Shown piece by piece: positions 7,605-15,377 of a stretch of 19,426 nt of DNA (positions are counted from its first letter, which is position 1; each line of letters opens with the position of its first letter). The notes under the pieces were generated by a model that was not told where the DNA came from, searched no databases, and saw only the letters and a list, made by a program, of their open reading frames with translations. The DNA is from JBQCEE01 sp051960575. Its GTDB lineage: Bacteria > Actinomycetota > Actinomycetes > Mycobacteriales > Jatrophihabitantaceae. The position numbers were made by a program, and so were the translations under genes. Where the stretch lies: positions 1-19,426 of the forward strand of contig NZ_JBQCEE010000144.1 of the NCBI RefSeq assembly GCF_051960575.1. Direction: 5' to 3'.

Positions 7605-9644
7605 TCAGAGCTGGAGGGCGAGGCGGGTGCCCTGGTCGATGGCGCGCTTGGCGTCGAGCTCCTTGGCGACGTCGGCGCCGCCGACGAGGTGCACGCGGGC
7701 CGGGCCGAGGCCGGCGGTCTTGAGGTCGTCGAACAGCTCGCGCCGCGACTCCTGGCCCGCACAGACGACGATGTCGTCGACCTCGAGCACCTGCGGGTCG
7801 GCGTGCTTCTCGCCGAAGCTGATGTGCAGACCGCGCTCGTCGATCCGCTCGTAGTTCACGGCCTTGAGCATCTGGACGCCGCGCTGCGTCAACGACGCCC
7901 GGTGTACCCAACCACTCGTCTTGTTCAGTCCGGCGCCCACACGCGTCGGCTTGCGCTGCAGCAGGAACACCTGGCGTGGCACCTCGACCCGCTCGGGCGC
8001 GAGCAGGCCGCCGCGGTGCTCGGCCGGGTCGGCCACGCCCCACTCGCGCATCCATTCGTCGCGACTCGGTGCAACACCTGTGGTGCCGGGGTGGGTCAGG
8101 AACTCGGCGACGTCGAAGCCGACACCGCCCGCACCGATCACCGCGACGCGCGCCCCGACCTCGACCCGGCCGAGCAGCACGTCGCCGTACTGGTGCACGT
8201 TCGGCGCGTCGATGCCGGTGATCGAGGGCGTGCGGGCGGTGACGCCCGTGGCGAGCACGATCTCGTCGTAGCCGCCCTGCACCAGCTCGGTCGCGGTGAC
8301 GGAGTGGGTGAGGTGCAGCTTCACCCCGGTCAGCTCGATCTGCCGGTTGAAGTACCGGATCGTCTCGGCGAACTCCTCCTTGCCCGGCACGCGGCGGGCG
8401 AGCTGGAACTGCCCGCCGATCTCGTCCGCCGCGTCGAACAGGTCGACGCCGTGCCCGCGGCGGGCCGCGGTCGTGGCGACGGCGAGCCCGGCCGGCCCCG
8501 CCCCGACGACGGCGATGCGCTTGCTCCGCCGCGTCGGCACCAGGGTGAGCTCGCGCTCGTGGGCGGCCCGCGGGTTGACCAGGCAGCTGGCCACCTTGTG
8601 CGAGAAGGTGTGGTCGAGACAGGCCTGGTTGCACGCGATGCACGTGTTGATCTCGTCGGTGCGTCCGGCCGCAGCCTTCACGACCCAGTCGGGATCGGCG
8701 AGGAACGGCCGCGCCATCGAGACCATGTCGGCGTCGCCGTCGGCGAGGATCTGCTCGGCGACCTCGGGCATGTTGATGCGGTTGGACGCGACCACCGGCA
8801 CCGACACCTCGGGCCGCAGCTTGCCGGTGACCCAGCTGAACGCGGCGCGCGGCACCGACGTCACGATCGTCGGCACGCGCGCCTCGTGCCAGCCGATGCC
8901 GGTGTTGATGATCGTGGCGCCGGCCGCCTCGACCTCCTTGGCGAGGGCCACCACCTCGTCCCACGTCTGACCGCCCTCCACGAGGTCGAGCAGTGACATC
9001 CGGTAGATCACGATGAAGTCCGGCCCGACGGCACGGCGCACGCGCCGCACGATGTCGGTCGCGAAGCGACGCCGCCGCTCGGGCGTGCCGCCCCACTCGT
9101 CGGTGCGCTGGTTGACCCGCTCGCTTAGGAACTGGTTGATCAGGTAGCCCTCGCTGCCCATGATCTCGACGCCGTGGTAGCCGGCCTCGCGGGCGAGCGA
9201 CGCGGTGCGGGCGAAGTCGGCGATCGTCTGCCGCACCTCGTGCGCGCCCATCGCGCGGGCCGAGAACGGCGTGATCGGCGACTTGCTGCGCGACGCCGTC
9301 GCGCTGAACGGGTGGTAGGCGTAGCGGCCGGCGTGCAGCACCTGCAAGGCGATGCGCCCGCCGTTGCCGTGCACGGCGTCGGTGATCTGCCGGTGCCGGC
9401 GCACCTCGGTGGGATTGGTGAGCTTGCCGGCGAACGGCAGCAGCCAGCCGGTGCGGTTCGGCGCGAACCCGCCGGTGACGATGAGACCGACGCCGCCGGC
9501 GGCACGCTCGGCGTAGAACTCGGCGAGCCGGGTCAGGTGCTTCGGACGGTCCTCCAGGCCGACGTGCATCGAGCCCATGAGCACGCGGTTCGGCAGCGTG
9601 GTGAAGCCGAGGTCGAGCGGCGCGAGCAGGTGCGGGTAGGTCAT
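7605..9644 (-). CDS. fadH: NADPH-dependent 2,4-dienoyl-CoA reductase
   Basis: This 679-residue iron-sulfur flavoprotein reduces 2,4-dienoyl-CoA with NADPH so that unsaturated fatty acids can complete beta-oxidation. Residues 1-330 are an Old Yellow Enzyme-type FMN barrel. Tyr167 (in SEGYLIN) and His253 (GIGWHEAR) match the E. coli FadH proton-donor pair Tyr166/His252. The 4Fe-4S ligands are C335-x2-C338-x3-C342-x11-C354. The remainder binds FAD (VVGAGPAGLA) and NADPH (VIGAGGVGFD). Length is close to E. coli FadH (672). ATG 9642-9644 was chosen because the family starts there with TYPHLLAPL and it overlaps the padR stop as ATGA, which implies translational coupling. Related enone reductases share the fold, but the paired Tyr/His favours dienoyl-CoA. 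Confidence 0.92.
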   Translation of the reverse strand: MTYPHLLAPLDLGFTTLPNRVLMGSMHVGLEDRPKHLTRLAEFYAERAAGGVGLIVTGGFAPNRTGWLLPFAGKLTNPTEVRRHRQITDAVHGNGGRIALQVLHAGRYAYHPFSATASRSKSPITPFSARAMGAHEVRQTIADFARTASLAREAGYHGVEIMGSEGYLINQFLSERVNQRTDEWGGTPERRRRFATDIVRRVRRAVGPDFIVIYRMSLLDLVEGGQTWDEVVALAKEVEAAGATIINTGIGWHEARVPTIVTSVPRAAFSWVTGKLRPEVSVPVVASNRINMPEVAEQILADGDADMVSMARPFLADPDWVVKAAAGRTDEINTCIACNQACLDHTFSHKVASCLVNPRAAHERELTLVPTRRSKRIAVVGAGPAGLAVATTAARRGHGVDLFDAADEIGGQFQLARRVPGKEEFAETIRYFNRQIELTGVKLHLTHSVTATELVQGGYDEIVLATGVTARTPSITGIDAPNVHQYGDVLLGRVEVGARVAVIGAGGVGFDVAEFLTHPGTTGVAPSRDEWMREWGVADPAEHRGGLLAPERVEVPRQVFLLQRKPTRVGAGLNKTSGWVHRASLTQRGVQMLKAVNYERIDERGLHISFGEKHADPQVLEVDDIVVCAGQESRRELFDDLKTAGLGPARVHLVGGADVAKELDAKRAIDQGTRLALQL

Positions 9645-10198
9645 GCCGTGCCCTTTCCAGGCAGTGTGGGACGCAGCACGGCGAGCACTTCGTCGTACCA
9701 CTCGATGAGGCCTCGCTCGAGGCTGATGCCGCCGCGCAGCACGAGCCACTGGTGCAGCTCGCGTCCGTGCAGGCGGGTGGGGTCGGGGAACTCGCGCTTC
9801 TCGTTCGCCAGGTACGAGTCGAGCCGTTCCTGGCGCAGGGCACGATGCCGCTCGATCTCGTCGAGCAGGCCGGGCAGCTCGCCGTGCGACGCCCCGCGGA
9901 TCTTCACGGCGAGGTCCGACCGGCCCACCTCCGGTTCGGTCGGCGCGCCGATCCAGGCGCGCAGCTCGGCGCGTCCGGCGTCGGTCACGCGGTAGACCTT
10001 CTTGTCCGGACGCCCCTCCTGGGCCACCTGCTCGGCGGTCACCCAGCCGGCCTCGTCCATACGCCCGAGCACCTTGTAGACCTGCTGATGGGTGGCCGTC
10101 CAGAACCGGCCGATCGACTTGTCGAAGCGCCGCGCGAGCTCGTAGCCGGTCGAGGCGCGCTCGGACAGCGACACCAGGATCGCGTGCTCGAGCGCCAT
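9641..10198 (-). CDS. PadR family transcriptional regulator
   Basis: This 185-residue protein has the PadR N-terminal winged helix (about residues 1-80). It opens with ALEHAILVSLSERASTGYELARRF, here split as ALEHAILVSL and the hallmark GYEL. Recognition-helix and wing residues follow around HQQVYKVLGRMDEAGW and GRPDKKVYRVTDAGR. The C-terminal half is a helical Vir-type dimerisation domain. ATG 10196-10198 is preferred because AGGG lies 8 bases upstream; the GTG at 10207 overlaps that AGGG. The stop overlaps the fadH start (ATGA), so the regulator and fadH form one operon. A palindrome immediately upstream suggests autorepression, and hence control of fadH. The ligand is unknown; an acyl-CoA or an aromatic/enone compound is a guess. 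Confidence 0.9.
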   Translation of the reverse strand: MALEHAILVSLSERASTGYELARRFDKSIGRFWTATHQQVYKVLGRMDEAGWVTAEQVAQEGRPDKKVYRVTDAGRAELRAWIGAPTEPEVGRSDLAVKIRGASHGELPGLLDEIERHRALRQERLDSYLANEKREFPDPTRLHGRELHQWLVLRGGISLERGLIEWYDEVLAVLRPTLPGKGTA

Positions 10199-10215
10199 AC
10201 GCCGCACCCTAGCTA

Positions 10216-10236
10216 TGCAACTCGTTGCACTGCAAC
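10216..10236. promoter_or_regulatory. Candidate PadR operator
   Basis: TGCAAC (10216-10221) and GTTGCA (10224-10229) form a perfect inverted repeat with a 2-base centre. A third half-site, TGCAAC, stands at 10231-10236. The site begins 18 bases upstream of the padR ATG, where a bound dimer would block transcription. It also lies in the region divergent to the ABC-F gene, so both directions could be affected. Confidence 0.55.
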
Positions 10237-10380
10237 CGCGCGAACATCAAAACCCGGTTGCCACGGCCGACGAGTGCGGGCGATCATGGTCGCGTGGAGA
10301 TCACGAGCGCTGCCGCGTCCCTGCGCTGACGTCGTCGAGCCGTTCCGGCTCCGGCGGTCGGCGTGCCAGCCCGATCTCCC

Positions 10381-10385
10381 CGGAG
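10381..10385 (+). promoter_or_regulatory. Ribosome binding site deciding the ABC-F start
   Basis: CGGAG is five bases upstream of GTG 10391-10393. It supports this start over the in-frame ATG at 10286, which would add 35 residues of Arg/Pro-rich sequence unlike the family. Confidence 0.55.
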
Positions 10386-10390
10386 CCGCT

Positions 10391-12004
10391 GTGCATCCCC
10401 ACGCCACCCCTGCCATCACCCTGTCCGACGTCGGCCTTCGCTGGCCCGACGGCACGGCCGCCCTGACCGGCATCGACGCCACGTTCGGCACCGGCCACAC
10501 CGGCCTCATCGGTGCGAACGGGTCGGGCAAGTCGACGCTGCTGCGCCTGATCAGCGGCGAGCTCGCCCCGACGTCCGGCCGCATCGTCGTCACCGCGCCC
10601 GTCGCCCGCCTCGACCAGCACCCGGCGCGCGACCCCGGCGCGACCGTCGCCACGGCACTCGGTATCGCCGATCGCCTCACCGCCCTGCGCGCCATCGAGG
10701 CGGGCTCGACCGACCCGCAGCACTTCGACACGCTCGCCGACGACTGGGATCTCGAGACCCGGGCGGCGAAAGCGTTGGCGGCCGCCGGCCTGGACGATCT
10801 CGACCCCGATCGTCCGCTCGACTCGCTGTCCGGCGGCGAGGCCACGCTCGTCGCCGTCGCGGGGCTGCGGCTGAACGGGGCACCGATCGTCCTGCTCGAC
10901 GAGCCGACCAACAACCTCGACCGCACGGCACGGGCGCGGCTCGGCGCCGCGCTCGTCGACTGGCCCGGCACGCTCGTGGTCGTCAGCCACGACACGTCGC
11001 TGCTGGAACTCATGGACGAGACGGCCGAGCTCCACGGCGGGCGGCTCACCGTCTTCGGCGGCCCGTTCAGCGCGTGGCGCCAGCACCGCGATCGCGAGCA
11101 GGCAGCGGCAGTCCGCGCCGAGCGGGCTGCCGAGCAGACCCTCGCGGTCGAGCGTCGGCAGCGCATCGACGCCGAGACGAAGCTGGCGCGGCGGACCCGG
11201 TACGCGCAGCACCAGTTCGACACGAAACGCGGGTCGAAGATCGTGATGCAGCAGCGCCGCACCGAGGCGCAGGTGTCAGCGGGTCGGCTTCGGAACGAGG
11301 CCGAGGACAAGATCGAGACGGCGCGCACCGCGCTCGAGGCGGCGAGGGCGAGGGTGCGCGACGACGCGACGATCCGCATCGATCTGCCCGACCCCGGCGT
11401 CCCGTCCGGCCGCCGCATCGCCGAGCTGCTCGGCAGCAACCGGGGCGTCGCGCTCGACGGGCCGGCGCGGCTCGCACTCGTCGGCGACAACGGCGTCGGC
11501 AAGACGACCCTGCTGGACGAGCTCGTGCGGGGCGAACCGTCCGGCCGCGGCATCGTCCGCGCCGTGCGCCACACCGATCGCATCGCCTACCTGCCGCAGC
11601 ACCTCGCGCTGCCCGACGCCGACGTCAGCGTGCTCGACCACGTGCGGGCCGGGGCGCCCGACGCAGCACCGCAGGCAGTTCGGCACCGCCTCGCGCGGTT
11701 CCTGCTGCGCGGCGATGCCGTCGAGCGTCCGCTCGCGTCGTTGTCGGGCGGCGAGCTGTTCCGCGTCGTGCTGGCCCGGTTGCTGCTGGCCGAGCCGCCG
11801 CCGCAGCTGCTCGTGCTGGACGAGCCGACGAACAACCTCGACCTGCCGACCGTCGACCACCTCGTCCAGGCGCTCGACGGCTACCGCGGCGCGCTGCTCG
11901 TGGTCAGCCACGACAACGCGTTCCTCGCCCGGCTGCGGCTCACCGCGACGGTCGCCCTGAGCGCCGACGGCACCCTCACCGACGCCCCGGCCGTCAGGCG
12001 GTGA
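10391..12004 (+). CDS. ABC-F family ATPase (ribosome-associated)
   Basis: This 537-residue soluble protein has two ABC ATPase domains and no membrane segments, the ABC-F architecture. Members bind the ribosomal E site and adjust translation or protect against antibiotics. Domain 1 has Walker A GANGSGKS (41-48), signature LSGGE (146-150) and Walker B IVLLDEPTNNLD. A charged Ala/Arg-rich helical linker (about 225-330) corresponds to the P-site tRNA interaction motif. Domain 2 has GDNGVGKT (365-372), LSGGE (451-455) and LLVLDEPTNNLD. Both H-loops read VVSHD. The start is GTG with CGGAG five bases upstream. The C-terminal extension found in some resistance proteins is absent. I cannot assign it to EttA, Uup or an antibiotic-resistance subgroup by eye. 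Its 3' end overlaps the MBL-fold gene by 11 bases, convergently. Confidence 0.9.
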   Translation: MHPHATPAITLSDVGLRWPDGTAALTGIDATFGTGHTGLIGANGSGKSTLLRLISGELAPTSGRIVVTAPVARLDQHPARDPGATVATALGIADRLTALRAIEAGSTDPQHFDTLADDWDLETRAAKALAAAGLDDLDPDRPLDSLSGGEATLVAVAGLRLNGAPIVLLDEPTNNLDRTARARLGAALVDWPGTLVVVSHDTSLLELMDETAELHGGRLTVFGGPFSAWRQHRDREQAAAVRAERAAEQTLAVERRQRIDAETKLARRTRYAQHQFDTKRGSKIVMQQRRTEAQVSAGRLRNEAEDKIETARTALEAARARVRDDATIRIDLPDPGVPSGRRIAELLGSNRGVALDGPARLALVGDNGVGKTTLLDELVRGEPSGRGIVRAVRHTDRIAYLPQHLALPDADVSVLDHVRAGAPDAAPQAVRHRLARFLLRGDAVERPLASLSGGELFRVVLARLLLAEPPPQLLVLDEPTNNLDLPTVDHLVQALDGYRGALLVVSHDNAFLARLRLTATVALSADGTLTDAPAVRR

Positions 12005-12635
12005 GGGTGTCCGACGGCGCCCAGCCGGCGTAATCGCTGCCGTGCTCGCCGACGAGGCGTCCGACCTGCATCTCGACGACGCCCCTGCCGAGGTCGTTGA
12101 GCAGCGCGTCGTGGATCGGCCGCACCTGCGGCGCGCGCACCGAGATGGCGAAGTCGATCACCTCGGCCATCTTCGACCACGGCGCGTGCAGCGGCAGCAG
12201 CAGCACCGACACCGCCGCCGGCGGCACGAAGAACGAGTCGCCCGGGTGGTAGACCGCGTCGCCGACGAGGTACCCCACGTTGCTGATCGTCGGGATGCTC
12301 GGGTGGATCACGGCGTGCTGGCCGCCGAACGCGCGCACCGGGAAGCCGGCCGCTTCGAAGGCCTGGCCCGGCTCGGCGGCGACCACTTGCTCACCGAGGT
12401 CGCCGAGCTGCGCTACGACCGACGCCGGCGCCCACACGCGCAGCGACGGGTCACGTGCCAGCGCGGCCCGCAGCTTGTCGGCGTCGAGGTGGTCGGCGTG
12501 CTCGTGCGTGATCAGCACCGCCTGCGCACCGTCCATGGCGGCGTCGAACTCGCTGAACGCGCCCGGGTCGAGCACGAGCGCGCGGTCGCCGTCCTCGATC
12601 CGGACGCACGAGTGGGTGAACTTCGTCAGCTGCAT
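11994..12635 (-). CDS. MBL-fold metal-dependent hydrolase (UlaG-like)
   Basis: This 213-residue single-domain protein has the metallo-beta-lactamase fold. The zinc motif HEHADH (H44, H46, D48, H49) is followed by candidate ligands H107 (GGQHAVIHP), D133 (YHPGDS) and a late H175. The opening MQLTKFTHSCVRIED is typical of the L-ascorbate-6-phosphate lactonase (UlaG)-like subgroup of small actinobacterial MBL proteins. Substrates in this group are mostly unknown, and a phosphodiesterase or lactonase role are both open. ATG 12633-12635 has AGGA seven bases upstream. There is no signal peptide. Its 3' end overlaps the convergent ABC-F gene. Upstream, the DUF5709 gene is on the same strand 28 bases away, so the two may share a transcript. 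Confidence 0.85.
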   Translation of the reverse strand: MQLTKFTHSCVRIEDGDRALVLDPGAFSEFDAAMDGAQAVLITHEHADHLDADKLRAALARDPSLRVWAPASVVAQLGDLGEQVVAAEPGQAFEAAGFPVRAFGGQHAVIHPSIPTISNVGYLVGDAVYHPGDSFFVPPAAVSVLLLPLHAPWSKMAEVIDFAISVRAPQVRPIHDALLNDLGRGVVEMQVGRLVGEHGSDYAGWAPSDTLTA

Positions 12636-12663
12636 CGGCTCGTCCTACTCGCGGTCGGTTCGC

Positions 12664-13083
12664 TCAGTCGACCGGGTGCTGCTCGTCGACCACGTGCATC
12701 GCGGCCTCCTCGGCACTGGACGCGTACCCCGCCGGCCCGACGTCGGTGGCGACCTCGTCCTTCTCGCGGTCGACGTCCCAGCCCTCGTCCGGGGCGACGA
12801 GCCGACCGGCGCGGGGATCCTCGTCGGTGAACGAGACGTCGTCGGGCGAGACGTCCGGCACCTCCTCCGAAAGCTTCTGGTCGAGCGACTCGCCCTCGAC
12901 CTCCTCGTTGGGCGTCGGCACGTGGCGCAGGTTGTACGGCTCGCGGTCGGGCGGGTCGTACGAGGTCTGCATGATCTCGTCGGGGTCGTCGCCGGTCAGG
13001 TTCTCGACGGGGTCGAGGTCATCGGCGTCCTCGATCGCCTCGCCGCTCTCGTACACGCTGTCGCCGAACATCTCTTCGCTCAT
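12664..13083 (-). CDS. DUF5709 domain protein, acidic, unknown function
   Basis: This 139-residue protein is very rich in Asp and Glu, contains no Cys and has no membrane segment. It matches the actinobacterial DUF5709 pattern: an acidic N-terminus, SYDPPDREP, EGESLDQKLSEEVPDV, GRLVAPDEG and the C-terminal EKDEVATDVG...SAEEAAMHVV. The function of this family is not known to me. The composition suggests a largely disordered protein, with stress-related or cytosolic binding roles possible but unproven. ATG 13081-13083 has AGGAA seven bases upstream. It is divergent from the photolyase gene with only 50 bases between the starts, so their promoters must overlap, and it precedes the MBL gene by 28 bases. 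Confidence 0.85.
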   Translation of the reverse strand: MSEEMFGDSVYESGEAIEDADDLDPVENLTGDDPDEIMQTSYDPPDREPYNLRHVPTPNEEVEGESLDQKLSEEVPDVSPDDVSFTDEDPRAGRLVAPDEGWDVDREKDEVATDVGPAGYASSAEEAAMHVVDEQHPVD

Positions 13084-13133
13084 GCTGCTGTTCCTACCCC
13101 CGTCAGCGACGGGCTGTCACCGGGCACACTGCG

Positions 13134-14459
13134 ATGGTGACCTCAGTGCTCTGGTTCCGGCGCGACCTCCGCCTGCACGACCACCCGGCGCTCGCCGAGG
13201 CGGCGAAGGACGGGCCGGTCGTCGGGCTGTTCGTCCTCGACCCGGCGCTGCTGAAGCCGGCCGGAGCGGCGCGCGTCGCGTTCCTGTACCGCAGCCTGCG
13301 CGCGCTCGACGAGGCGATGGGCGGACGCCTGGTGGTGCGCCGCGGCGACCCGCGCACCGTCGTGCCGAAGGTCGTGACGGAGGTCGAGGCCGGCTCGGTG
13401 CACATCAGCGCCGACTTCAACCCCTACGGCCGGCGCCGCGACGAGGCGGTCGAGCAGGCGCTCGGCGACGTGCCGCTGACCCGCACCGGGTCGCCGTACG
13501 CCGTCGCGCCGGGGCGGATCCTCAAGAACGACGGCACGCCGTACCGCGTCTACAGCCCCTACTACCGCGCCTGGGTGCAGCACGGCTGGCGCGCGCCGGC
13601 GCGCAACGGGAAGGTCGAGTGGGCCGAGCTCGACGGCATCGACAGCCCGAACGCCCCGCGGCTGCCCGCCGGGCTCGAGCTGCCGGACGCCGGTGAGGAC
13701 GCCGCACGCAAGGCGTGGCAGCGGTACCGCGAGTCGCGGCTGCGGACCTACGAGGACGACCGCAACCGTCCCGACCTCGACCGCACCTCGCGCATGTCGC
13801 CCTACCTCAAGTGGGGCGCGGTGCACCCGCGCACGCTGCTCGCCGATCTCGGCCCCGGCGACGAGACGTACCGCAAGGAGCTGGCGTGGCGCGACTTCTA
13901 CGCGCAGATCCTGTTCAACTTCCCCGACAGCGCCCGCGACTACTTCGACGCCCGGCTCAAGGCGCTGCCCTACCACCGGCCCGACCAGCACTTCGAGGCC
14001 TGGCAGCAGGGCCGCACCGGCTACCCGATCGTCGACGCCGGCATGCGGCAGCTGCTCGCGCAGGGCTGGATGCACAACCGCGTGCGCATGATCGTCGCGT
14101 CGTTCCTGGTGAAGGACCTGCACATCGAGTGGACGCACGGGGCGAGGCACTTCATGCAGCACCTCGTCGACGGCGACCTCGCCAGCAACCAGCACGGCTG
14201 GCAGTGGACCGCGGGCTCCGGCACCGACCCGTCACCGTTCTTCCGGATCTTCAACCCGGTCGGGCAGGGCGAGAAGTTCGACCCCGAGGGCGAGTACGTG
14301 CGGCGCTGGATCCCCGAGTTGCTTGAGGTCGCGGGCAAGGCCGTGCACCGGCCGTGGGAGCTGCCCGACCCGCCGAAGGACTACCCGGCGCCGATCGTCG
14401 ACCACGCCGCCGAGCGGCAGGCCGCGCTCGCCGCGTTCGAGCAGGTCAAGCGGGGATGA
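13134..14459 (+). CDS. phr: Class I deoxyribodipyrimidine photolyase
   Basis: This 441-residue enzyme uses blue light and reduced FAD to split pyrimidine dimers in DNA. The N-terminal Rossmann antenna domain (1-130) opens with VLWFRRDLRLHDHPAL. The FAD domain has GRTGYPIVDAGMRQL, GWMHNRVRM (312 on), then D346, D348, N352, W356 and W358 in DGDLASNQHGWQW. These align with E. coli D372, D374, N378, W382 and W384. FRIFNP and QGEKFDPEGEYVRRWIPE follow as in class I CPD photolyases. Of the electron-transfer Trp triad, W356 and W333 match E. coli W382 and W359, but the position of E. coli W306 is Tyr280. ATG 13134 fits the family; its ribosome site is weak. The 3' end overlaps the convergent galM by 14 bases. 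Confidence 0.93.
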   Translation: MVTSVLWFRRDLRLHDHPALAEAAKDGPVVGLFVLDPALLKPAGAARVAFLYRSLRALDEAMGGRLVVRRGDPRTVVPKVVTEVEAGSVHISADFNPYGRRRDEAVEQALGDVPLTRTGSPYAVAPGRILKNDGTPYRVYSPYYRAWVQHGWRAPARNGKVEWAELDGIDSPNAPRLPAGLELPDAGEDAARKAWQRYRESRLRTYEDDRNRPDLDRTSRMSPYLKWGAVHPRTLLADLGPGDETYRKELAWRDFYAQILFNFPDSARDYFDARLKALPYHRPDQHFEAWQQGRTGYPIVDAGMRQLLAQGWMHNRVRMIVASFLVKDLHIEWTHGARHFMQHLVDGDLASNQHGWQWTAGSGTDPSPFFRIFNPVGQGEKFDPEGEYVRRWIPELLEVAGKAVHRPWELPDPPKDYPAPIVDHAAERQAALAAFEQVKRG

Positions 14460-15342
14460 TCCCCCAGCTGCCCGACCAGCGCTGACCCGGCTCGAGCACG
14501 ATCAGCCCGTCGCCCGAGTTGAACGCGTCCGGCGCGCAGGTCATCGGCTCGATCGCCACCGCCGGGCCGTGGTCGCCGAGTGCGTCCAGGGTGAACAGCT
14601 GCAGGTAGGTCCACTGCTCGTCGACCCACAGCTGCGCGCCGCCGGCGCGGGTGCGCACCTCGGCGACGGCGCGGCCGTCGCGGAAGGTGACGTCGGTGAA
14701 GCCGTGGTCGAATCGGTCGCTGCCGAGCCGGCGGCCGCGGCGCAGGTCGGCCGGCGTGCCCTTGACCGAGCGCCGCCCCGTCGGGATCTGCTGGTCGTCG
14801 GTCGTCAGCTGGGTCGCGGCGGGCAGCTTCACCGTGGTCTCGTCGAGCGGGCGGCCGCGCGTCGAGAGGTAGGGGTGCGCGCCGGCGCCGAAGGGGATGC
14901 GGGTACTGCCGGTGTTCGTCGCGGTGAAGGTGACGGTGAGGCCGCGCTCGGCGTGCAGCGCGTACGTGATCTCGGCGTGCACCGGCCACGGGTAGCCGGT
15001 CTGCGGCACGACGTCGAGCGCGAGCGTGATGCGGCCGCGGGTCTGCCTCACCGGTGTCCACCGCTCCCACCGGCCGAGGCCGTGGATCGCGGTCTGCGTC
15101 TTCGGCTCGGTGAGCGCGAGCTGGTGGTCGCGGCCGTCGAAGGAGTACTTGCCGTCGCGGATGCGGTTCGGCCACGGCACGAGCGTGATGCCGCAGCCCT
15201 TCGGCGGCAGCACGTCGGCGCCGTAGCTGCCGGTGACGAGCTCGCCGCCGACGGTGTAACCCCGCAGCCCGGCACCGACCTCGACGACGGTGGCCCGGTG
15301 CCGGCCGGCCGCGATGCTGTACTGCTCGCCCGTGAGTGCCAT
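14446..15342 (-). CDS. Aldose 1-epimerase family protein
   Basis: This 298-residue protein is a beta-sandwich galactose mutarotase-like enzyme that interconverts alpha and beta anomers of aldoses such as glucose or galactose. Conserved elements are PWPNRIRDG (56-64), catalytic-type His87 (AIHGLG), His156 (GAGAHPYLS) and the general-base Glu265 in IEPMTCAPDAFNSGDG. The length is near the usual 290-350. The frame stays open far upstream, but ATG 15340-15342 gives the family N-terminus. No Shine-Dalgarno sequence precedes it. TAGCGT lies 7-9 bases upstream on its strand, which suggests a leaderless transcript. No sugar-use genes adjoin it; the GH65 gene is 13 kb away. Sugar specificity is undetermined. 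Its 3' end overlaps the photolyase gene. Confidence 0.9.
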   Translation of the reverse strand: MALTGEQYSIAAGRHRATVVEVGAGLRGYTVGGELVTGSYGADVLPPKGCGITLVPWPNRIRDGKYSFDGRDHQLALTEPKTQTAIHGLGRWERWTPVRQTRGRITLALDVVPQTGYPWPVHAEITYALHAERGLTVTFTATNTGSTRIPFGAGAHPYLSTRGRPLDETTVKLPAATQLTTDDQQIPTGRRSVKGTPADLRRGRRLGSDRFDHGFTDVTFRDGRAVAEVRTRAGGAQLWVDEQWTYLQLFTLDALGDHGPAVAIEPMTCAPDAFNSGDGLIVLEPGQRWSGSWGIIPA

Positions 15343-15349
15343 GCGCACG

Positions 15350-15355
15350 GACGCT
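15350..15355 (-). promoter_or_regulatory. Possible -10 element for a leaderless aldose epimerase transcript
   Basis: On the minus strand TAGCGT is followed by about seven bases and then the ATG, so transcription starting at the normal distance would begin at or beside the start codon. The missing Shine-Dalgarno sequence agrees. No clear -35 element is seen. Confidence 0.35.
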
Positions 15356-15377
15356 AGTGCACCTCGTCCCCCACTCA

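Noticed and set aside
6586..9843. Open frame of about 1085 codons on the minus strand across the alpha-dioxygenase and fadH genes
   Set aside because: It is out of frame with fadH and antisense to the alpha-dioxygenase. The translation is Arg/Gly/Ala-rich without motifs, as expected of shadow frames at this G+C content.
10286..10390. Upstream in-frame ATG extending the ABC-F protein by 35 residues
   Set aside because: The extra residues are Arg/Pro-rich and unlike the family, while GTG 10391 has CGGAG at good spacing.
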